NCBI GenBank assembly: GCA_030731565.1
Contig: JANQTT010000021.1
Span: forward strand, 1 to 6,095
Length of the DNA: 6,095 nt
Direction: 5' to 3'
DNA from: Rickettsiaceae bacterium
GTDB lineage: Bacteria; Pseudomonadota; Alphaproteobacteria; Rickettsiales; Rickettsiaceae
A model generated the notes under the pieces. That model had not been told where the DNA came from, did not search any database, and saw only the letters and a list, made by a program, of their open reading frames with translations. Position 1 is the stretch's first letter. Each line of letters starts with the position of its first letter. The position numbers and the translations under genes are program-made. Below are positions 1 through 6,095 of the stretch, piece by piece.

Positions 1-1174
1 CTTCTAAATGCTTGCCCCCTCTTACATTAACTTTATGTATAACACTAGGCGCTGTGGTAATTAAATCTAAATTAAATTCGCGTTCGAGCCTTTCTTGCAC
101 TATTTCAAGATGCAGCAAACCTAAAAATCCACACCTAAAACCAAAACCCAATGCGCTAGAACTTTCTGTTTCAAATTCTAAACTTGAATCATTGAGACGC
201 AGTTTTTCAAGAGAATCCTTTAAATGCTCAAACTCTGATGCATCTGATGGATATAAACCACAAAATACTACCGGTAAGTTAGGCTTAAATCCAGGAAGCA
301 TCCCTATCTTCTTTTTGCTATCCTCCACAATTGTATCACCGACTTTACAATCAGTCACTTGCTTGATCGATGCAGTAATAAAACCTATCATTCCTTCGCC
401 TAAAGAGTTATACATCTCTTTTTTTGGAGTAAAATAACCAACGTTATCAACGTGGTATACTTTATCAGTAGAAAGCATCTTTACTTTCATTCCTTTTCTT
501 ACATTACCCTGAAAAACGCGAACAAGAATGACCACGCCTAGATACTGATCATACCAGCTATCAACTAGCAGAGCTTTGAGATCATCAGGATTTTCTGTTT
601 CTAAATATTGATTTTTAGGGGCTGGAAGCCTATTTACTATTGCCTCTAAAACGTCTTCAATACCAATACCGGTTTTTGCAGAAACTAATAGTGCATCACT
701 TGAATCTATACCTATAACATCTTCAATTTGTTGCCTGATCATTTCTGGCTCTGCAGCTGGAAGATCGATTTTATTTAGAACCGGTACTATCTCATGATTA
801 TTTTCCATTGCCTGATAAACATTCGCAAGTGTTTGAGCCTCAACCCCTTGACTTGCATCAACTACCAATAAAGACCCTTCACAAGCAGCAAGTGACCTAC
901 TAACTTCATAAGAAAAGTCAACATGTCCTGGGGTATCCATGAGGTTAAGTTGGTAGGTATTACCGTCTTTTGCTTTGTATTGCAGCCTTACAGTCTGAGC
1001 CTTAATAGTTATACCGCGTTCACGCTCAATATCCATAGAATCGAGTACCTGTTGGCTCATTTCACGCTTTTGCAATCCTCCGCAATACTCAATTAAGCGG
1101 TCAGCAAGAGTAGATTTTCCGTGGTCAATATGGGCTACTATAGAAAAATTTCTGATAAATTTTTTGTCTGTCAT
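1..1174 (-). CDS. lepA: Elongation factor 4 (LepA), 5' part; C-terminus off the left edge
   Basis: LepA/EF4 is a ribosome-associated translational GTPase related to EF-G, implicated in back-translocation and in ribosome assembly or elongation quality. The window holds 391 codons from the ATG at 1174-1172 (protein begins [10 protein letters not shown]); the family is about 600 residues, so roughly 200 C-terminal residues lie outside. All G motifs are present: G1 AHIDHGKST (residues 14-22), G2 RERGITIK (51-58), G3 DTPGH (80-84), G4 NKID (134-137) and G5 SAK (165-167). A beta-barrel domain 2 follows from about residue 190 ([14 protein letters not shown] at 200-213), then domain 3 with the LepA-typical [16 protein letters not shown] (337-352) and ERLEREF (361-367). 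No stop interrupts the frame. The start gives the family N-terminus; only a weak purine stretch (AGA) precedes it. It is transcribed divergently from prfB. The identification is certain from the motifs. Confidence 0.97.
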   Translation of the reverse strand, partial: MTDKKFIRNFSIVAHIDHGKSTLADRLIEYCGGLQKREMSQQVLDSMDIERERGITIKAQTVRLQYKAKDGNTYQLNLMDTPGHVDFSYEVSRSLAACEGSLLVVDASQGVEAQTLANVYQAMENNHEIVPVLNKIDLPAAEPEMIRQQIEDVIGIDSSDALLVSAKTGIGIEDVLEAIVNRLPAPKNQYLETENPDDLKALLVDSWYDQYLGVVILVRVFQGNVRKGMKVKMLSTDKVYHVDNVGYFTPKKEMYNSLGEGMIGFITASIKQVTDCKVGDTIVEDSKKKIGMLPGFKPNLPVVFCGLYPSDASEFEHLKDSLEKLRLNDSSLEFETESSSALGFGFRCGFLGLLHLEIVQERLEREFNLDLITTAPSVIHKVNVRGGKHLE

Positions 1175-1214
1175 TCTAAATATAAAAAATTGCTATAAAT
1201 TACTCGAAATAAGA

Positions 1215-1242
1215 AGTATAGTGATTTACTTTGAATCAAGAC
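1215..1242 (-). promoter_or_regulatory. Candidate sigma-70-type promoter for lepA
   Basis: On the minus strand a TATACT hexamer (1220-1215) differs from the TATAAT consensus at one position. It would place the transcript start about 35 bases upstream of the lepA ATG. The -35 side is poor: GTCTTG (1242-1237) has a 16-base spacer but little similarity to TTGACA, while TTGATT (1239-1234) is a better hexamer with a spacer of only 13. In DNA this AT-rich, -10-like hexamers occur by chance, so this is a suggestion only. Confidence 0.3.
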
Positions 1243-1320
1243 ATTTACGTTCTTTGTTCACCTGCTGAAGCTTAGGTTTTTATGGAATTTTGTCATAAAT
1301 TCATTTAAATTCAAAAGCAG

Positions 1321-1326
1321 TATATA
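1321..1326 (+). promoter_or_regulatory. Candidate -10 element for the prfB-murD-ftsW-murG transcript
   Basis: TATATA lies 27 bases before the prfB ATG and would give a leader of about 20 bases. No matching -35 box sits at 16-18 bases upstream. A good TTGTCA hexamer at 1290-1295 is 25 bases away, which is too far for a standard promoter. Inference from position and hexamer similarity only. Confidence 0.22.
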
Positions 1327-1341
1327 GCAAATTATCATTGT

Positions 1342-1345
1342 AAGG
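1342..1345 (+). promoter_or_regulatory. Ribosome binding site of prfB
   Basis: AAGG ends 8 bases before the ATG at 1354, a normal Shine-Dalgarno spacing. It supports 1354 as the true start of release factor 2, although the frame opened there closes after 23 codons. It is the only convincing initiation Shine-Dalgarno in the window. Confidence 0.6.
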
Positions 1346-1353
1346 TAGAAAAA

Positions 1354-2461
1354 ATGCGTGCTGAACTAGAAAACTTAAAAAGTAAAATTGAGTTATCCCT
1401 TAACTTAATTAGGAGGTCTCTTTGACCCACAAGCAACTAAAAAGCGTTATCAAGAACTTGAAGAGCTTACTCTTGAGCCGAATTTCTGGGATAATCAACA
1501 AAGCGCTAGCGCCCTGTTAAAAGAAAAAAGTATTTTAGAAAAGCAGCTTTCAAGATTTGATTATATTAATGATGGGCTAGCAGAATCAATTGAGCTTGCC
1601 AAAATTGCCGAAGAAGAAAAAGACTCCGAAATGTCCAAACAAATTGAAGATGATCTAGCTGCTATATATTCTGCCGCTGAAAAGCTTGAAATTGAGTGTT
1701 TATTCTCTGGAGAAGCAGATCCAAATAATTGCTTTTTAGAGATTAATGCGGGAGCCGGAGGAACCGAAAGCCACGATTGGGCATCAATGTTGATGCGTAT
1801 GTATTTAAGGTTTGGCGAACGTATGGGATTTAAAACAGAAATCATTAATATAATAGCTGGTGAAGAAGCTGGAATAAAATCATGCTGCATAAAATTTAAA
1901 GGAGAGATGGCCTACGGATGGCTAAAAACTGAGTCTGGTGTACATAGACTAGTTCGTATATCCCCTTTTAATGCAGCTGGTAAAAGGATGACAAGCTTTG
2001 CATCGTGCTGGGTTTATCCTGAAGTTGATGAAAATATTGATATAGTAATTGAAGACAAAGATCTAAGGATAGATACATATCGTGCATCTGGTGCTGGTGG
2101 CCAGCACGTAAATACGACTGATTCTGCAGTACGCATAACTCATATACCAACAAATATCGTTGTGCAATGCCAAAATGATAGATCGCAACATAGAAACAAA
2201 GCCGAAGCAATGCAAATGCTAAAAGCGCGATTATTCGAGATGGAACTACAAAAAAAGAATGAAGAAGCGAATAAAGAAAATGCTAAAAAAACAGACAATA
2301 GTTGGGGGCATCAGATTAGGTCTTATGTTCTGCAACCATATCAAATGGTAAAAGACCTACGTACAAATTATGAAACAAGTAATTCAAACGCAGTTTTAGA
2401 CGGAGATATTGGAAAATTTATTTCAAGTTCACTTGCGCAGCGTGCTGGAAGTAAATTGTAG
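1354..2461 (+). CDS. prfB: Peptide chain release factor 2, expressed by programmed +1 frameshift
   Basis: RF2 recognises UGA and UAA in the ribosomal A site and triggers peptidyl-tRNA hydrolysis. Frame 0 runs from ATG 1354 for 23 codons (MRAELENLKSK...) to TGA at 1423-1425. Skipping T1423 continues at GAC 1424-1426 for 345 more codons to TAG 2459-2461, giving 368 residues against 365 in E. coli. Key elements in full-length numbering: an N-terminal helical domain (about 1-110), GAGGTES (133-139), the stop-codon-reading tripeptide SPF (203-205, bases 1961-1969) that marks RF2 rather than RF1, and the catalytic GGQ (248-250, bases 2096-2104). The residue four before GGQ is Ala (RASGAGGQ), where E. 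coli K-12 has its known Thr variant. The +1 frame is open throughout 1424-2461. The gene ends in TAG, an RF1 codon. It is followed 17 bases later by murD. The next ATG in the second frame (1631) would cut off most of domain 1 and is not the start. Confidence 0.96.
1411..1426 (+). promoter_or_regulatory. RF2 programmed +1 frameshift signal
   Basis: The sequence AGGAGG-TCT-CTT-TGA-C has all the parts of the canonical prfB recoding site. An internal Shine-Dalgarno (AGGAGG, 1411-1416) lies three bases before the slippery CTT (1420-1422), followed by in-frame TGA (1423-1425) and the context base C (1426). In E. coli the element is AGGGGG-TAT-CTT-TGA-C with the same spacing. By the established mechanism, when RF2 is scarce the UGA is read slowly, the P-site tRNA-Leu slips from CUU to UUU, and translation resumes at GAC. 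When RF2 is plentiful, it terminates its own synthesis after 23 residues. The signal is read directly from the sequence; function is inferred from identity to the known element. Confidence 0.95.
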
Positions 2462-2478
2462 TAATAAAAATATAGTAT

Positions 2479-3813
2479 ATGGTATATATGCAAAGCTTAA
2501 AAAACAAAAAAATTGGCATAGTTGGGCTTGGAATTACAGGGACTTCAATATATTCAGATATTACGCATTATACAAATAGCATAATCTGCTGGGATGATTC
2601 AGAAAAAAACAGACACCTTTTTGAAAACCAAGGTATTTTGCTCGATCTATCAGATAAACAGTGGCATTCTATTGATATTGTTTTTATTAGCCCTGGAATT
2701 CCGAATAATCATAAAATATTTTTATTAGCTAAGGAGCATAATCTGCTGATATCCTCTGATATTGAACTATTTCTGCATCATAATCCAAATTCAAAAATTA
2801 TTGCTATAACAGGTACTAACGGCAAAAGTACCACTACTGCTCTTATAGGGCATATACTAAACCATTCTGGTTATGATTTTCCGGTTGGCGGCAATATTGG
2901 TAAGCCAGCTTTATCACTGCCAAAAAACAAACCAGGCTATGTGCTTGAGCTATCCTCCTTTCAACTTGATTTAATTTCATTTTTGAACACAACAATTTCA
3001 GTCTTGTTGAATATCACCCCTGACCACCTTGATAGGCATGGTACATTTGACGAGTATTGCAAAGCAAAAATGCGCATACTATGTGGGGATGGAATAAAAA
3101 TAATAGGAGTTGATGCAAAGACTTGTAAAGAGATATATGATGAGCTTGTTGGAAGCGGAGAAAAAAATATAATTGCCATCAGCACAAATGAAAAAAACAA
3201 TACTATAAGCTGCACAAAGCATTCAATAAACGACAATTTTTATGATAATTGTTCGCACAAACTGCCAGAACTACAAAAACTTACAGGCAAACATAATCAA
3301 GAAAATATTGCAGCATCATATGCAGTTTGCAGATCGCTTGGCTTAAAACCAAGCGATATAATTGAAAAATTAGCTAGTTTTGAAGGGCTAAAACACAGGA
3401 TGCAATATTTGGGTTCAAAAAATAATGTAACTTACTACAATGATAGTAAAGCAACGAACGCAAATGCAGCTGCCTGCTCTCTTTCCTCAATGCAAAATAT
3501 ATTTTGGCTTGCTGGAGGCATTTTTAAAGAAAAAAACTTAGATGCGCTGGAAAACTACTGGCCGAACATAAAAAAAGCATATCTCTTTGGCAAAAGTAGT
3601 TTATTATTTTCAGAATACCTCAAAGACAAAGTCGATTTTGAAGTATTCAGTACAATGCAAGAAGCATTTTATAAAGCTAATATCGAAGCAAAAAGTAGAG
3701 AAGAACAAGCAAATATAATCTTAGCCCCCGCTTGCGCATCCTTTGATCAATTTAACAATTTCGAAGAACGGGGAAACAAATTTATCGATTTATGCAATGA
3801 AGAACTACGGTAA
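2479..3813 (+). CDS. murD: UDP-N-acetylmuramoyl-L-alanine--D-glutamate ligase (MurD)
   Basis: MurD is the cytoplasmic ATP-dependent ligase that adds D-glutamate to UDP-MurNAc-L-Ala in peptidoglycan precursor synthesis. The product is 444 residues (E. coli 438). Domain 1 has the nucleotide-binding GIVGLGITGTS (13-23). The central ATPase domain has the P-loop TGTNGKST (111-118), GGNIGK (137-142), the probable Mg-binding ELSSFQL (157-163) and TPDHLDRHG (180-188); K197 in CKAKMRI is the likely carbamylated lysine by alignment. Domain 3 has GLKHRMQ (303-309), NDSKATN (321-327), LAGG (344-347) and APACASFDQFNNFEERG (416-432). ATG 2488 is an equally plausible start (441 residues, MQSLKNKKIG); neither has a Shine-Dalgarno, so translation may be coupled to prfB 17 bases upstream. 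The 3' end overlaps ftsW. No key residue seems missing. Confidence 0.96.
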   Translation: MVYMQSLKNKKIGIVGLGITGTSIYSDITHYTNSIICWDDSEKNRHLFENQGILLDLSDKQWHSIDIVFISPGIPNNHKIFLLAKEHNLLISSDIELFLHHNPNSKIIAITGTNGKSTTTALIGHILNHSGYDFPVGGNIGKPALSLPKNKPGYVLELSSFQLDLISFLNTTISVLLNITPDHLDRHGTFDEYCKAKMRILCGDGIKIIGVDAKTCKEIYDELVGSGEKNIIAISTNEKNNTISCTKHSINDNFYDNCSHKLPELQKLTGKHNQENIAASYAVCRSLGLKPSDIIEKLASFEGLKHRMQYLGSKNNVTYYNDSKATNANAAACSLSSMQNIFWLAGGIFKEKNLDALENYWPNIKKAYLFGKSSLLFSEYLKDKVDFEVFSTMQEAFYKANIEAKSREEQANIILAPACASFDQFNNFEERGNKFIDLCNEELR

Positions 3814-4930
3814 AAACAATATATTCCTGAAATGGTGGCGCGGAGTTGATCAGCAAACTATGGTTGCTTTATCCATACTTATCGGATTTAGTTTGATGCT
3901 AGTAACTACTACAAGCTCAGCAGTTGCAGATAAAATAGGCTTATCAGAATATCATTTTTCCTCTAGGCAGCTGATTTTTCTGCTTATAGCTTCAATTTTG
4001 GTTATCACTCTTTCTTCTCTAGAAAAAAAATGGATAAAACGCATTGGTATTATTGGTTTTGTTATAAGTATCGTATCACTAATTTTGGTAAAATTTTATG
4101 GTTATGAAGTTAAAGGAGCTGTAAGATGGATGAGAATTGCTGGATTTTCATACCAACCATCTGAGTTTATGAAACCTTTTTTTGCAGTAGTAACTGGTTG
4201 GATATTGTCTCTTAAGTATCAAGAAGATTTCCCAAGTTTTAGAGTTTGCGTATTACTGTACTTCGTTGTTGCTGTGCTTCTTATTAGTCAGCCAGATTTT
4301 GGAATGCTAGTCCTGACTACTGCAGTATTTGTTGTGCAATTATTTGCTGGGGGACTCCCTGCTATATGGATTTTTGTCGCTGGAATTGTTGGACTATTCG
4401 CTATTATTCCGGCATATTTACTACTTCCTCATGTTGCTACTAGAATCAATAACTTTTTATATCCAGCAGCCAATGAAAATTACCAGGTAACAAAATCTAT
4501 ATTGGCTTTTGAACATGGAGGATTATACGGGGTAGGACCAGGAGAAGGATCTATAAAACAAAACTTACCCGATTCGCATACTGATTTTATTTTTGCAGTA
4601 GCTGGGGAAGAGTTCGGTGCTATTATTTGCATAATGTTAATAGCGGTATTTGCATTCATAGTATTAAAAACTTTGGTTAGGTTAAAAAATGAAGATAATA
4701 AATTTGTACAACTTGCATCAATAGGAATTATTACCCAATTTGGTCTGCAAGCTACAATTAATATGGGCGTAACTTTAAATCTATTACCAACTAAAGGTAT
4801 GACTTTACCCTTTATTAGTTATGGAGGATCATCTACGATCGCAGTCAGTATTGCAATTGGAATGTTACTTGGACTTACAAAACGACAGACTTCTCTTATT
4901 AAGTATAAAGTAAATAATATTGATATTTAA
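3797..4930 (+). CDS. ftsW: Septal peptidoglycan polymerase FtsW (SEDS family)
   Basis: FtsW is the inner-membrane SEDS glycosyltransferase that polymerises lipid II at the division septum with its partner class B PBP (FtsI). The product is 377 residues, with about ten hydrophobic segments near 22-42, 56-73, 81-100, 123-139, 149-165, 169-186, 188-209, 272-292, 306-326 and 337-359. Conserved signatures are the WWRGVD N-terminus (13-18), GAVRWMRIAGFSYQPSEF (107-124), QPDFG (165-169), LPDSHTDFIFAVAGEEFG (257-274; D263 matches the essential SEDS aspartate) and LPFISYGGSS (337-346). The frame is open back to an ATG at 3743, but the 18 extra residues are polar, unlike the family, and deepen the overlap with murD to 71 bases. 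Starting at 3797 leaves 17 overlapping bases and suggests coupled translation. RodA is the alternative paralogue; the murD/murG neighbours and the loop sequence favour FtsW. Confidence 0.93.
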   Translation: MKNYGKNNIFLKWWRGVDQQTMVALSILIGFSLMLVTTTSSAVADKIGLSEYHFSSRQLIFLLIASILVITLSSLEKKWIKRIGIIGFVISIVSLILVKFYGYEVKGAVRWMRIAGFSYQPSEFMKPFFAVVTGWILSLKYQEDFPSFRVCVLLYFVVAVLLISQPDFGMLVLTTAVFVVQLFAGGLPAIWIFVAGIVGLFAIIPAYLLLPHVATRINNFLYPAANENYQVTKSILAFEHGGLYGVGPGEGSIKQNLPDSHTDFIFAVAGEEFGAIICIMLIAVFAFIVLKTLVRLKNEDNKFVQLASIGIITQFGLQATINMGVTLNLLPTKGMTLPFISYGGSSTIAVSIAIGMLLGLTKRQTSLIKYKVNNIDI

Positions 4931-4936
4931 ATATTT

Positions 4937-6022
4937 ATGAATAATAGAAAAACTATAATTTTAGCAGCCGGCGGAACTGGCGGTCACTTTTTTCCAGCAA
5001 TTGCATTGGCTGAAGAATTAGCAAAATCTAGACATGATATACACTTAATTACAGATCGTAGATGTGAGAAATATATTACTGAAAATATGCCGGTCATACC
5101 TCATATTACCGATTTGCACATCAAAATGTCTGGTATATTTAATAAAGCAAAATCTATTTATCAGCTGCTTGCAGCATGTACCAAAACCATTACCTTATTC
5201 CTCAAACTAAAACCCTCGGTAGTAATAGGATTTGGAGGATACCCCAGCTTCCCGGCGATGCTAGCAGCCAGTTTTTTAAAAGTACCTATAATAATTCAGG
5301 AACAAAATTGTTTTTTTGGTAAAAGTAATAGAATTTTTGCTAAACAGGCAAAGATTATTGCCCTTTCGTATAAGGAAACCAGTAATATTCCTTTGGCATG
5401 TAAAGATAAAATTATTCATACAGGCGATATTATTAGAGAAACAATAAAAAAACTGCCTGAAAAACAATCATTTAATGCTAAAGTTTTTAATATATTTATT
5501 GTTGGTGGTAGCCAGGGAGCACTTATATTTTCAAAGCTAATTCCAGAAACTATTCAAGCCCTTAAAAAACTAGGTCCTGAAATAAAAATTAGAATTACCC
5601 AACAGGTCGCTGATGAACATAAACTACAAACCCTGCAAAGTTATGATAAGCTAGAGGTGGAGTGTGAATTACAAAGTTTTTTTCACAATATACATGACAT
5701 CTATTACAATTCTGATTTAGTAATAGCCCGCTCTGGAGCTAGCACTATCGCAGAATTAACAACCATTGGCCTGCCGGCTATTTTTATACCTTTCCCTTAC
5801 TCTGCAGAAGACCACCAAACATTTAATGCAATGGCATTGGTGAATGATAATGCTAGCTGGTGTTATAACCAAAAAGATATTACGCCTGAGATTTTAGCTA
5901 GAAAACTTTATGAATTAATTACAAATCGTAAGCTTATACAACAAGCATCGCAAAACCTTTTAAAAAGAAAAACAAATGGTACTAAATATTTAGCCGACAC
6001 AGTTCTAAAAATAATTGAGTAA
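4937..6022 (+). CDS. murG: UDP-GlcNAc:lipid I N-acetylglucosaminyltransferase (MurG)
   Basis: MurG is a GT-B fold, membrane-associated enzyme on the cytoplasmic face that transfers GlcNAc from UDP-GlcNAc to lipid I, forming lipid II, the substrate of FtsW. The product is 361 residues, a normal length (E. coli 355). The N-terminal acceptor domain has the glycine loop AAGGTGGHFFPA (10-21), GFGGYPSFPA (98-107) and QEQNCFFGKSNR (121-132). The C-terminal donor domain has the second glycine loop VGGSQGA (189-195), ARSGASTIAEL (264-274, containing the conserved Arg265 and Glu273) and GLPAIFIPFPYSAEDHQTFNA (278-298). Oddities: the family HEQN motif reads QEQN (Gln121), and the Asn found near position 198 in E. 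coli is Ser199, which I recall also in Rickettsia. It starts 6 bases after the ftsW stop with no Shine-Dalgarno, so it probably depends on upstream translation. Confidence 0.96.
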   Translation: MNNRKTIILAAGGTGGHFFPAIALAEELAKSRHDIHLITDRRCEKYITENMPVIPHITDLHIKMSGIFNKAKSIYQLLAACTKTITLFLKLKPSVVIGFGGYPSFPAMLAASFLKVPIIIQEQNCFFGKSNRIFAKQAKIIALSYKETSNIPLACKDKIIHTGDIIRETIKKLPEKQSFNAKVFNIFIVGGSQGALIFSKLIPETIQALKKLGPEIKIRITQQVADEHKLQTLQSYDKLEVECELQSFFHNIHDIYYNSDLVIARSGASTIAELTTIGLPAIFIPFPYSAEDHQTFNAMALVNDNASWCYNQKDITPEILARKLYELITNRKLIQQASQNLLKRKTNGTKYLADTVLKIIE

Positions 6023-6095
6023 TTATAATAGCTCACTTGACGTTCTGGGTTGCAACTCTGACTAGAGTATGACAATAATTAGAATATCCGCATAT
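6023..6095. other. Unassigned right-hand flank after murG
   Basis: Only 73 bases remain after the murG stop. Bases 6031-6073 are about half G+C (21 of 43), clearly richer than the lepA-prfB spacer. A five-pair hairpin (ACTCT 6055-6059, AGAGT 6064-6068, loop of four) has no T-run, so it is not a convincing terminator. Two short open frames reach the edge. One is on the minus strand, 20 codons ending in TGA at 6035-6033, possibly the tail of a convergent gene. The other is on the plus strand from ATG 6069, nine codons. Neither is recognisable. The region could be the end of a gene, a dispersed repeat or plain spacer. Confidence 0.4.

Larger units (their letters stand above)
1175..1353. other. 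Divergent intergenic spacer between lepA and prfB
   Basis: This 179-base, strongly AT-rich stretch separates the start codons of two divergent translation-factor genes. It must hold the promoters for both lepA (leftward) and the prfB-murD-ftsW-murG run (rightward) unless transcription enters from further away. I see no RNA gene, no hairpin followed by a T-run, and no convincing short coding frame. Candidate promoter elements are listed separately with low confidence. Confidence 0.8.

Noticed and set aside
12..437. A 141-codon open frame on the plus strand
   Set aside because: It lies wholly antisense to lepA, whose minus-strand translation carries unmistakable LepA motifs. The plus-strand product is low-complexity and matches no family I know.
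1423..1425. In-frame TGA in prfB read as a pseudogene-making nonsense or indel mutation
   Set aside because: The surrounding AGGAGG-TCT-CTT-TGA-C is the canonical RF2 recoding signal with exact spacing, and all the rest of the gene is intact.
1561..2210. Minus-strand open frames at 1561-1890 and 1968-2210
   Set aside because: They are antisense to prfB, have no Shine-Dalgarno or recognisable product, and the plus strand is clearly coding.
2961..3236. Minus-strand open frame of 91 codons inside murD
   Set aside because: Its hydrophobic product is the antisense reading of AT-rich murD codons; there is no independent support.
5276..5467. Minus-strand open frame of 63 codons inside murG
   Set aside because: It is antisense to conserved MurG sequence, Phe/Asn-rich from A-rich complementary codons, with no family match.
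6037..6042. TTGACG as a -35 box of a downstream promoter
   Set aside because: No -10-like hexamer occurs at 16-18 bases downstream; the nearest candidates are at 20 and 25 bases and are weak.
6055..6068. Hairpin ACTCT-GACT-AGAGT after murG as a Rho-independent terminator
   Set aside because: The stem is only five pairs, not G+C-rich, and no T-run follows on either strand.
6069..6095. Possible start of a next plus-strand gene (nine codons, MTIIRISAY)
   Set aside because: It is too short to judge, has no Shine-Dalgarno at proper spacing, and overlaps an open frame on the other strand. It is mentioned only in the flank entry.

Overview
This window looks like chromosomal housekeeping DNA from an AT-rich alphaproteobacterium, most likely an obligate intracellular member of the Rickettsiales or a close relative. 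The evidence is the A/T-heavy codon use, alphaproteobacterial wording in LepA and RF2 (for example the RF2 stretch QPYQMVKDLRT and the C-terminal SLAQR), and a MurG that reads like rickettsial MurG (ASQNLLKR near the end). The assignment rests on recalled family sequences, not on a search. No mobile element, CRISPR array, tRNA or rRNA was found.

Layout: the left fifth (1-1174, minus strand) is the first 391 codons of lepA (elongation factor 4), whose C-terminal third lies off the left edge. A 179-base divergent spacer (1175-1353) holds the presumed promoters for lepA and for the rightward genes. On the plus strand follow prfB (1354-2461), murD (2479-3813), ftsW (3797-4930) and murG (4937-6022), packed with gaps of 6 to 17 bases or a short overlap, so they are probably one transcript. 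The last 73 bases contain no gene that can be assigned.

prfB is split over two reading frames. The first 23 codons end in an in-frame TGA at 1423-1425, and the rest of release factor 2 continues in the +1 frame from GAC at 1424. The junction AGGAGG-TCT-CTT-TGA-C is the classical RF2 autoregulatory programmed frameshift, so the gene is intact, not broken. An annotation starting RF2 at the ATG at 1631 would lose 92 residues.

murD, ftsW and murG are a fragment of the division/cell-wall (dcw) cluster in its usual order, but with prfB upstream where murF and mraY would normally be. MurD makes UDP-MurNAc-L-Ala-D-Glu in the cytoplasm, MurG makes lipid II at the inner membrane face, and FtsW polymerises lipid II at the division site. 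All three keep their main catalytic motifs, so the organism probably still makes septal peptidoglycan. I see no wholly new system; the frameshift signal, the prfB-dcw linkage, a substitution in MurG and the unexplained right-hand tail deserve a second look.
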